Assembly: GCA_949128115.1 (NCBI GenBank)
Contig: OX421967.1
Location: 24,878,635-24,942,634, forward strand
Source: Anaspis maculata
Lineage: Eukaryota > Arthropoda > Insecta > Coleoptera > Scraptiidae
Length of the DNA: 64,000 nucleotides
Reading direction: 5' to 3'
The translations under genes were made by a program, and so were the position numbers. Every line of letters starts with the position of its first letter. Position 1 is the first letter of the stretch. Below are positions 27,901 through 39,900 of this stretch, one piece after another. The notes below the pieces were generated by a model. That model was not told the DNA's origin. It saw only the letters and a program-made list of their open reading frames with translations, and made no database searches.

Positions 27901-30900
27901 TAAAATCTACAAATGAGTGTCGTTTCCTACTAAAATTGATGCATTTTTGGCGTTTCACCGTATACGGAATAATATCCCCGCGGTAATTGTTCCGTATGCG
28001 GTGAAACTTTTGAGGTTAGAAAATCAAAAGAAATAGTTGAAAAAACCCGGCTCCGACAGCGGAATCGTGTTCTTTGGAGTGAAATATATCTGTTAAAGTC
28101 TTTTTACCCGAAAAAAAACTAATTTTTGGCGTTTCACCGCATACGGAACAATTACCCCCACATTATGTGAACTGCAACTCACCTCAGGATATCAAAAGAC
28201 CAATCCGAACAGTTTGGAGGCTGCTTTTCTGATGCAAACATTGAGGCTCATCTTTTATCGACGGCGTTATTATTGCAGTTTTTGACACTTTGAAACTTTG
28301 AAATTTTGATTCACAGAAACTGACGCATTGTTATTGGTCGTTATTAGTTACCTACTGTTGCCACATCGATAAAACAGGCCGTTCAGTCTCCGCTTTGAAG
28401 ATTCCTAGTCAAAAAAGCAACAGCTCCATCTATAAACGATCGCAAGCAGCTTCCTGGCACCGGACAAAATTTCCCAGCCAGTTGCATGGGCCTGGTTGGG
28501 AGTCACTGTACTCTCAGTAAACGAAACGTCAAGTGACAGCTTTTTGACAGTGTAAATAAACATCACGTAGTTAACCGGACTTTTGGATGCTGGAATGATC
28601 GCACACCTTTTCTTCACCTGTTGATTCCCACTTGATGTTATTAGTGTTGATTCCACGTACTTTGAGGGAGAAGCAAAATAATGTCGTGCTTAGTCAAGTG
28701 GCCAACTAGTGAAGTGGTGCCAGTCCACACCACCCAAAGTCCCTAAATAACCATCAAGATGGCGGCGCCCATTATTACAAGTGTCGGACGTCTCTCTTGC
28801 GCGGTATTGGCGAAAATCAGCGGCCACCAGAATGCGCTGAACGCAGTCAAACATGGTGGCCCAAGGGGCCTTGACAAATAGGTACCCAGCGCACAGCCCA
28901 GCGCCGTAGCGCAGTAGCACTCGACAGTTGACAGTACCTACTCCAAACCATAAGAATATTGACAGTTTTGACAGTTGAAAAATAATTAATTTTTTTTGTC
29001 TTCCTTGTTTTCCACATCGTCGTGAATGTGAGCGAGTGAGTGTTGTAGCTCTGGTTGTAGTTTGACTTGAATTACTGCGTTAGTATACGCCGATGGACAC
29101 AATGCACAATGCAGCTGCAAAAAACGATACGTAAGTTGGTGAAATGCTGGCCGAAAAATGCAATCTTTGAATGCTTATTTTACATTACAGATGTTGAGTT
29201 GTGTGAGCCCCTTGCACACAAGGTGGAAATACTAAGCCCCCACAAGACAAGGCATAGGTACAACAGGACGCATCACGAAAATGTGCCAACAATTACCGTT
29301 TAGGCCAGAAAGATGAACATTCTTTTGGAGTAATCGTACGACTCATACAATGACTGTAAAGTGAAATTTCAGTAGCTAATAAGCATTTACCGCTGTCTAG
29401 AATAATAAAAATCATAGTTTATCAATAATAATTGAGTATTCTTCAATCATAAGTTTAATCATAGCTCATCGGTTGATGTTAGTGTTTCTACAATGGAAAA
29501 TATTTTCATAACGATTAAGTTGTTCTAAATCTGAACTGATGAGGCGAGTGACAGATTCTGATTTGCAGGCCAGGTATCTTCTCTCAATACCGCTGGCGTT
29601 GATCTCCAGGCTCTCCGTCTGCTCTCACTGGCTTATCGGAGATGGCTTCACGAGTTCACAACACTGTTCTAACAACTGGTCCACAGAACCCAACCTCCAA
29701 ATGGTTTTCAATTATCCATTTATGAGACATAACAAAGCACAAGAGTCTCAGTCACAGTGAGCCCCAGTCACCCCACACACGATTAAATGACCTGCCTCAA
29801 TCACTTCTTCGCACTTTGTCGAGAGAGGGCTGATTTGGTCACCAACATGACCATAAATATTGGGCAAATGAATCTGTATTATCGGCATTTTCTAAAACAA
29901 AAATAAGTTAGAGATACTGCAACGAAATTCCATTCCCAACGAACCTCCAGTTCTTGGCCCACTGTTACGAGTTCGTGACTGTCACGCTTTCACTGACAGC
30001 TATCACTGTTGACAGCTGTTGTGATGTAAATGCGCACTGCGTTTACTACCTATTTGTCAAGGCCTCTTGGGCCACCATGTTTTATTGCGTACAGCGCCAC
30101 CACGCGGAAAAGATTTTCGCCAATAGCTATTTAAGTATGTGGGGGTTGCTAGGTGATTATTAGTCTTCGGACATCAGATTCAGATTACGAGACTTGAAAA
30201 CTCGTGAAATGCACATCTTGTGCAGATTCTTTCTCTCGATATGGAATCTCTAATGCAAAATCCAGGCATTCTCAAGACTCGTTGGCTTAAAACCTATCTT
30301 TCTTCTTCTTTTCTTTTTCATAAGCATATTGAGAAGAGAAACCTGCAAAAATGTGGTTTCTTAGTCAAAGTGGTCTTGGTATGGGAGAACTGCTGTCTAC
30401 ACGTGCAAGCTAACACGGCGCGGTATCAGGACCACCTTTGATCAAGATAATTTGTTTATCTCACTTTTCCAAGAATTGACATTTGTTGACATTATTGACA
30501 GTTATTTATTTTCAATGCGATCACTGGTTAAAATTGATCCATCATTATGGTCGATAGCAGGCCATCAGCTACCTAGCGGTGAATTTTGTAAACCGTGATA
30601 CAAGAAAAAAACCATTGCAAACGAAATTATTCTGACTCATTTAAACGTCAAGGTAGTAAAAAGTGAAGTGACGCAATTTTTTATCGCTCGCATCGGAAAA
30701 CATGATGCCGTCGCCCCAAAACAAAAAGTGTCGCAATGGAAGCATCGACCTTTTACCCCTGTTCTAGCCAAAAATCCTTTCGAAGCCTCACTGAATTTAT
30801 GACTAAACAACGGACGCTCCGACATCACTGCAGACGCACCTGCATTTCCATTATTTCAACTATGTAGGTAAAATCCAAATTTATAAAAAATCTGCGATTC

Positions 30901-33900
30901 GCATTTCGACGCTTGACACGCTCAATTTTCCACAAAAGCACCTGTCATTTGCCTGCTAAATTTGATTACGGGCAGTTAGCGCGACAATTTCAAGCGCGAC
31001 AGGTCACAAGAGCGACAGGTTGAATAAACATGGCAACATGGCCACCTAGTTTGACGGAAATGTCAAAAACTTGAAAAAATGCATTCCCCTTCCTACAAGC
31101 ACCCCTCTCACCCTCCAAAAGCGCTAGGCAACGTCGCAGTGTCGCGTTTGTTGCTTTATTATTGTTTGATTTGCTGTCCATGTGTCCCATATAATGATGC
31201 CAGTTTATAAACATAAAGGTAGGTAAAACAAATAGAGTTTGGAGTAAAATCGGATTTAATTTAAATTTATGTAGGTAGATGATTTAAAGGTGTATTTTTT
31301 AGTGGCTCCGGGGAAACACAACAGTCATTTCGGGGGAGGATATGTTTCCTGCCTTGGGACTTGAGGCTGGGTTTCTTCCAGAACTGGTTAATATCCTTGT
31401 CAAAGACCCTTGTGATAATCATATCAGGCTCACTCAAAGGGTGAGCAAGTCGTCGCCACATCGTACCTACTTTCTCTTGCATCCAGGACCAGGACAGAAG
31501 ATGGTCCCTTCAGGCTAAGATGGCCATCAGGTAGGGTGACAGGCAAATACCTAATTGTGAACATCGTCACTGTCTCTTATAGATACCTTTTCGGGTACCT
31601 ACATAATTTTGTTGTTTTCAAAAGAATTTTGACCTGCAAGAAAGGCTTCGCCAGCTGCTATTACTACCAAATACACTGCTCCAATAACTCGACACATCTT
31701 TTCACCATTTTGCGGCCACTACTTGGTGGATAAGATTTTTTAAATCCATCAACTTGTTCAAAAGATATCGGCCGACAAAGTCGCGGTCACGAAATGGTGA
31801 TGGGTCGAATTATTGGACCAGTGTAATATAATTACTCAAATCAAATAATTGAAAGGCTTTGGATTTATCTACTCATGTATATTTTTCAGCCCCTAAGGAG
31901 AGACACTTTTTGCAATGGATGCCTGCTAGCCTCCAGGTTTTGAGGGAAACAAGGAGCTAAGCCATTTCCGGAGTAAGGTGGTTACCTCTTGGTCCCAGAG
32001 GACAGACCTGAAGCTGCTGAAAAAATTCATACCCACGCGGGCGGACACCATGGATTCACCAAGCTCATAAATTTGATCATCAAATAAATATAAACTCGCA
32101 GTGCTGTTGATCAAACAACAGTGAAATGCCCATGGTTCAGTTGGTAAATCGATAATACAGGGTCCTGCAACAGTGCTTCGGGCTTTCTTAGCGCCCTTCC
32201 CTTACGAGATAGAGACAAAGGTGTAATACATACGATCGCACGCAAAATAAACGGAGACAGTGTTTCGCGCGGAGTGTACCGATTTACTGAATTTTGGCTT
32301 GGTGTCACAGTGACAAGAAGGCTAAAATTCATTAAATCAGTACACTCCGCGCGAAACACTGTCTCCGTTTATTTTGCGTGCGATCGTACATAAAATTATT
32401 GATTTGGAAAGTTCTAACCAGTGAAATTAGTTTCAACTATACAGGGTGATCCATTTTTGCGCTATAACAAAAACAAAGATTTTTTGAATAAAATGCCCCA
32501 CTTGATTTCATTTTCTTGTTTAGCTTTTCAAGCTCTATTATAAGCGTATTTTTGTTTTTTCGATTTGTGGCGGTGCTACCAACTAAAAATTGAAAATTGA
32601 ATTTTTTTTTGTAATTTCAAGCTTCGTTTTGAAAAATTGTAGGAGCCTCGTTTTTTGCAATCAAGAAATGGAATTTGGCACAACAATAGTCGAATAGGAG
32701 GTAAATAATAATTCCATGACAAAAAACTTCAGAATCAGTGATACCGGGTGTTCAGAATTTTTTTTCAAACTTCGCAAATTTCAAAATGCCATTAGTCATT
32801 TTTTTTCAAATGGAATGCCCCCTATTTTATTAAACCATTCGACAGCTTTTTTCTCCTCTTTAATTTTTACCAGAGATAGGTACCCTACCGCTAAATTTGA
32901 TAATTTCCGAGATAATCAATAATTTTGATAAAAAGTGCTATTTATTAAAATTTTTCACGCCGGGCAGGCCATAGTGATCATCAACAAATGTCTGATTGAC
33001 ACATTTTGCTTGGTTTGATGCTGAGAATAAGTTTTTTCCATTGAATAGCTGCGCTAAATTCCAATCTGAAGAAAATGCTTAAAAAAGTATTTCGTTGCCC
33101 GATGGAAAAAAGAAAATTCAAATTGAGCTTAGTAAAGTGGTTTTCTCGACTTCAAAAACCTTCAAACTATCAAATTGAGAGGTGCGTTCATTTTTACACA
33201 TGATTTTCTGTATCAGGACCTATTAAGAACATAAAAAATCCAAATAAACGACAATTTTTATCAAAATTATCGATTATCTCTGAAGTTATGGAGTTTAGGG
33301 GTAGGGTATCCCTAGTAAAAATAAAAGAGGAGGAGAAAAGCTATCGAATGGTAAGATAAAATATAGGGCATTCCATTCGAAAAAAATGACATATGGCATT
33401 TTGAAATATGCGAAGTTAAAAAAAAAAATTGCACACCCTGTATAAGTAAATCCCAAGTTTTTTGTCATGAAGTTATTCAGCTTCTATTCGAATACTGTTA
33501 TGCCAAATTTTGTTCCTTAATCTCAAAAAACGAGGCGTCTACGGTTTTTCAAAATGAACCTTGAGATAATAAAAAATTTCAATTTTTAATTTTCAGTTGG
33601 TAGCACTGCCACAAATTGAAAAAACAAAAATCCACCTGTAATAGAGCTTGAGAAGTTGAACAAGAAAATGAAATCAAAAGTGGGACATTTTATTTAAAAA
33701 AATCTTTGTTTTTGTTATAGCGCAAAAATTGAACACCCTGTATAGTTGAAAATAATTTTACAAGGTAGAACTTTTCAAACTAATAATTTTATGTATTACA
33801 TTTTTTTCTCTATTTTGCAAGGTAAGGGCGCTAGAAAAGCCCGACGCACTGTTGCAGGACCCTGTATATTATGAAGGCTTGGTGCAACCAGAGGTCAATT

Positions 33901-36900
33901 TTTTTTATTTCAAGTTATCTAAGTGGTAATAGTTCAATAATTTTATTATTGTAGATACCTACTCATTCGATGTCTTTTTGTAATTGCTGATTTTTCATTA
34001 TTTTAATACATATATATTTACGTTCACAAATGCTGTAGATTATTTTGCTTTTAGTCCTTCACCATAGTTGTTTTTTACAACATACTCCTATTACATTCAT
34101 ACCTGATACCTCTGCCATACATTTAGCTATCATTCTTTTCAAGCATTCACCCAACACCTATGGGGTCTGACTCCAGGATTTTTGTCTCAAGCAATGAGGC
34201 TTTCAATTTTACATGTTCTTTATCTATTTGAGATATCTATAGAGATAACGAAAAAAAGAGGTTTGAAATCCCACCTGGTGCGTCTATACAAACAACGAGA
34301 CTTTGGATTCGGGGGTGGATGGGCCCAGGCCTTTTTTCTCTCTAGGCTGGTGAGATTTGTGAAAGGGCCGGTAGGATAAAAAAACACTTTTAAAAATTAT
34401 AAATAAAAGGCAGAGTCTTCCCGAAAAACGTTTATGAACATTTATTACTGCAGTTTCGGGAGCCTTCAGTCTTTCGTCGTTGGAGGTGAAATAGTGAAAG
34501 CTTGTGAAATATTCTGGTGAAGGAGTAGGAGTGAATATTTAACATATAATTTATCCCTTACGCTCCCGAAACCGCACTAAGGAATTTCTTTACGTTTTGT
34601 GAGAAGACTACCTTTTATTGATAATTTTTAGAATTTGACACTTACTGGTGAGCGATGGCAGATAGATTTCTAAAGGCCAACACTTTAATTCTACAATATA
34701 TGAAAGTTTTGAGAAAAAAGATCTGGGAATGAACAAGCTTTCAACGCAGTGCACTCAGCAGCACCTCATGCATTCCAACTTTATAACATATTGTCCGATT
34801 AAGTACGTTTTCTCAACCTCACAGGGGCCACTCGACAGTATGGGCATTTTCATTCCATTCTCTTTACTATTGCCGCGCTTGACAGCTAGGTCATCATTCT
34901 CTTCAGTGAACACCGCTTAGAATCTTCCCGCAAGCATAGAGTTCACAAGATACCTAGAACTACGTTCTCTACATAAACTTTACATGAAATAATAATAAAT
35001 TGACTTTATTTTCTGGCGGCATTCAGCACAGTGCTGCTTCTTCCATATCATCCAGGCAGTTCCCATTGGAGGTCACAGTGCGCCTGAACCTTGAATAAGT
35101 TTCATGAAAATGACACCAAAAACGGGCTTCGGATCTTTGTAGCCGAACATTAGGGGAACTGAAATCAAGTTAAAACAAAATCGTACCATATCCTTAACAC
35201 AAATAATATCAAATCTTAGATTTAGTTTACGTCAGAAGTGAAATACTTCAACTTTTTTTATTATTGGATCACAGTTAATGAGTTTCAGTAAGTAACATCA
35301 ACTTCTGTTAGCACAGAAAAACTGTAAAAAGTATCAAACCATCCAAAAACTTCCAAATTGAGCCATGAAACATACTACGTAGATTGAAAAATATAATAAC
35401 TTCGCAAAAATGATGATGCCACACCCCACAAAATTTTGCGCCTTTTCAAACTTAGGTAACTGTGGTTTGCTACATACCTTCTGAATTCTGTACAAACTAT
35501 TCAATAGCTCAATTCTTTAGCTATCCTGGCGATAGATCGGCGGGCTTCGTCTGTAGCTTCAAACCAAGAGGTCCGGAGTTCAAATCCCGCCGGAGCCGGT
35601 GGCTTTTCTCTATGCGCCCTCTGATACTTTGGCGTGTACTATAACCGAGCGGTCACGTTGAGGGAAAAAAGGTAAAACGAAGGAAGTCACCGAAAAAAGG
35701 GCGCTAATAAGCTAGTACTTGATGCGCCCCTCAACACCTAATATAAAAAAATTATAGCTACAAGTCTCTATTGTAAAATATGTAAATGAAAATCCAAGAT
35801 TTTTCTTGCTTGTGAAGCCACCCACATTTGGCGGGCCGAAAATATTCCGGAGGAAAATAATTCAAAGCCGTGAAATCGAGGTATGAGAATGTGAATATTC
35901 AGAGTCAAGGCATCATTAAAAGATGTCGCTAGCTATTTAATTCATTCGTGTAAATCCCGCAAAGCTCTATAACATAATTTACTGGCCCATCATCGACATT
36001 CAACAACCGTCCCTGCTTGACGTCCGACGAAATGGGGAATTGGTGCATATGAAGTGAGGCACCCGCACTTCGACCCAGTTAGTTGCTGCCGTACTCCTGC
36101 TGTGTTGACACGCCATCGGCCACCGCCCGCTGCCCGCTGCCCGCCACCATCCGATTCACACGTGTTAACACCGCCGGTCGCATTCTTCAGCGGCTTCTCA
36201 GATTACCTGAGCCGTCTATACACCGTTCGCGATCGTTTTGGATGCAATAAAATATTCCGAATTGCTGGGAATGGAGGATATCGCCGGAGATTGACCGTGG
36301 TACCTGGACCAATCCTCCTGGGCTGCCGTCCGCTCCCGACTTGTCACGTCCGTCGCCGAGTGCTTCTGCGGGCCTGTTAGCGAAGAGTTTTAGTCCCCTT
36401 CGAGGAAGCTGAGTTAGAACCCGTTTATGTTGCGTCGCGACCCTCCTGGAGGCCGAAGCGTCGAAGCCCCAATGATGAGTCCCAGCCCACTTGAAAAATG
36501 ACGAGTCGATTTCCCCCGGCTGATGTGTCTCAAAGGCCCCCTGGAGAAAGCCGAGTTGGAACCCTTCGGAGTCGTGTTTTGGTCCCCTTGGAGGCACGCT
36601 GAGTCGAGAACCCTCCAGGTTGAGTTTTGACCCTCCGAGAGACTGATGAGTTGCTTCCCCCGTTGAGTTGCAACCCGTCTCTAGGATGTCGAGTCAGAGC
36701 CCTTGGACGTTGAGTCTTGATCCGCCTCCAGGTGTCGAGTCAGAGCCCTCCGGCGACGAGTTCCAGCCCTTCTCCAGGTCGATGTGCCAAGACCCTTCCG
36801 GTGTTGAGTTTCGACCCTTCTCCAAGTCGCAGAGTTGGGACCCGTTGACGAAGTGTTTCGAACCCCCTCCAGGATGCTGAGTCGCGTTCCCTCCACGATG

Positions 36901-39900
36901 AGTTCTAGCCCACCTCGAGGATGTCGAGTTAAAACCCCTAAATGATCCAGGCCCGATAGAAATGAGGTCTCTCGTTTCGGTATCTCGTGTGGCGGAGTGA
37001 TGACCTCGACGAGCGGGAGGTTAGTCTTGGTGAGTTGGGATAGTTGCTTACGGTTAGGCTTTGTCGGAAAAATGTATGATGGGGCTCACGCGTGCTTTCT
37101 GAATCTGCCTGCACGTGCTGGTATCTGCGCTACTGTCTGCCATCAGGTACAGCCACTGGCAAGCCTCGTCCTTTGTTGGATACCTTCATAGAAAGGTATT
37201 CGCGCTCTTGGGCCCTCTGGACTTGGCTTTGTGACTGCGGTACTCAGAGCACCGGACCTAGTGGGTTAGATCTGGAAACTCGCGGGTGAGCTTCCTCTGC
37301 GTTTCTGAAGTTCCTAGTTATTCGGAAAATGTAAATTTTGAGAACTACGTGAAAAATCAAGTAATTGAAATAAAATAGCATCGCGTTGAGATCGGGGTTC
37401 GGACCCTGCCGTAGAGTCGTAATTGTTAATCGGATTGATGGACACCCCCCCCCCCCCCCTCCTTGAAACTAATAATTTTGTTTTAGCGCCACGACAGTTC
37501 CGGATATTTCCATGTAGAGTTGTCCCGGGAATGAAGACGTTCTTATTCGAAACTGATGAATTCAATCCGGTACCCAACGACGCCATCGTTCAGATAGGGA
37601 CTTTGTAAAAATGAACTGTTATTAGGGCTCGATCAGGAATAGTGTAGACGGCGATTACTTCGTGTTAGGGCAAAGATTATTTCGACGCCTCTCCGCATCG
37701 GCTTTCGACGAACACCCTGTATAGTAAACTCTCTGCGTTTTGTTTTTCCTGGCTGCGGCCTTCTCTCACAAATTGCTAAACAACAACGAACTAGCGCGTA
37801 TACGGGGCGTGCTCAAAACGTTTTCCACATTAAATTAGTACCTTGATTTGAGTAATTTGTTTCGCGTACACCATCGGTTCGAAAGTTTTGGAAGGGCGAA
37901 ATTTGGTTCAACATTTCCGGTTATAGGCACTTTCGATCACGGGAATCTTTCTGAGCATTGGGGGCAATTCACGGCGAAAACAGGTTTAAAGCCCCCACAA
38001 AGGCCAGCCATATCCAATCCCTTCCAAACGGGCAAAAGAGAACCATAGCCCAAAAAGAGCGTTAGCCTTTGAAAAGAGGCTCCACAAAAAGGGGGCCACC
38101 GCACACACCGGCCCACAAATCTTAGATTGCATTCGTGGTCGAAGTCACTCTTCTCTTTGCAGTGTCTAGAAGCCGGGCCTAACCCTAACATAACCTCTAA
38201 CACTAACATAAATGTTGGATCTGATGTAACCACAAAAGGAACTTTGAACCGCGAAAGCCAGTCAGAATTAAATGTCGGTCAAGGTGTAGAGTCAGGTGTT
38301 CGTCGGAGGGTTGGGGTGTTGGGACGTCTGAAATAATTAGGGAAAAGTTATCTCTTCGGGAATAGGGTAGATCACTTCGATAATTTAGCCTGCGATGTGA
38401 AGGTAGGACTAGGTATAGGAGCGAGCCATTATTTTAACATTTTGAATTGTACATAGAGGTCAATAGATTGATGTTACGTTAAAATTTTATATTGTGTCTT
38501 ATTGCGTTCAAACTTGTAGTCAGACCTGTCTCAACAATCTCGAGAACTCTATAGTCGAACAACAAGAAGAGAGGCACAACGGGATGTCGTCCTGATACTA
38601 GATGATCATCGGCCAAGCGGTTCCAAAAGCGGGAGAAGTGATTTAATTCAAATAAGTTGAATTAAATGCCAGTATAATGGGTTGCCTACCCATTCAGCGG
38701 TACAAGACGATAGCTGGGGTCGTTTCACTTGTATTAGTCAAAAATTATTGGCCAAGGATACCTACTAATTATAATTGTATGTTCTCATGACTGATTCAGT
38801 CCCTTGGGCAGCTGAAAATAGTCGCAGCCTACGCTACCTACGCTACGAAAATCACAACAATAAGTTGAAAAGAGTAACAGAAAAATCGTGATTGTTCTGG
38901 TTTTTGTAGCTTAGGTTGCGATCATTTTCAACTGCCCAAGGCCCAAGGGACTGATTCAGCCATGAAAACCATCTGTTGTAATCAGGATTCTTGGACGATA
39001 TAGAAAATTTAATTCTTGACATTCATACAAGCAAGAAAAATCTTGAAGTGTTCGGAATGAATGATCTGTTAGAAAGCAAGTTGATTTTCAAACATCTTTG
39101 TTTGAACGGAATTTCGGGTACCATTCAAATTTGGGTCATTTTTGATGCAACTCTGTATTTTGAATGTTTGTCTGAAGTCGATTCCGACTCTTTAGGTTTT
39201 TATATTTAAAGTTTTAAGTACAACATGAGTCTGATATTGTGGGAATCGGTTGACCTGGAAAAGAGTTATCATTGAAAAACTTGTTGTTGTTGATTGTCAT
39301 TTTTCGATCACCCTGTAAATAAAAGAAGAATATTCAAAAACTGCGTAGAGAGCTGAGATCTATCTTCATGATATTAGTGTTGAAATACAAAAATGTTGTA
39401 TTTACTCAAATAGGAACATAATAATTATGTTGAATTATTGGAAATTTTTTACGTTGTTTACGTTGTTTACGTTTAATATTCAACACCCTGTAGAAATATG
39501 ATGCGAACTCCGAGGTGAACACCTTGTATTTTGCAACAATACAAACTTGTAATGAACAGTTCGAAGAGAATTCAAAAGGTACCTATGTAGCAAACCAGGA
39601 TTTCCTGAATTTAAAAAGGCGCAAAATTTTGTAGGGTGACACTACGATTTTTTCGAAGTTGAGTAATTATTTTTCAATCTACGTAGTATGTTTTTCGGTT
39701 AAATATTTGATGGTTTTATACTTTTTACAGTTTTACTGTACTAATAGAAGTTGATGTTGCCTACTAAAACTCATCAACTGTGATCCAATAATAAAAAAAG
39801 TTGAAGTATTTCACTTCTGACGTAAACTAAATCTCAGATTTGATATTATTTGAGTTAAGGATCTGGTACGATTTTGTTTTAACTTGATTTCAGTTTCCCT

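Noticed and set aside
35560..35620. tRNA gene
   Set aside because: Only the B-box region is convincing; treated as a SINE.
36187..36597. 136-codon minus-strand open frame
   Set aside because: Falls in the GC-rich minisatellite and repeats its unit; no protein family.
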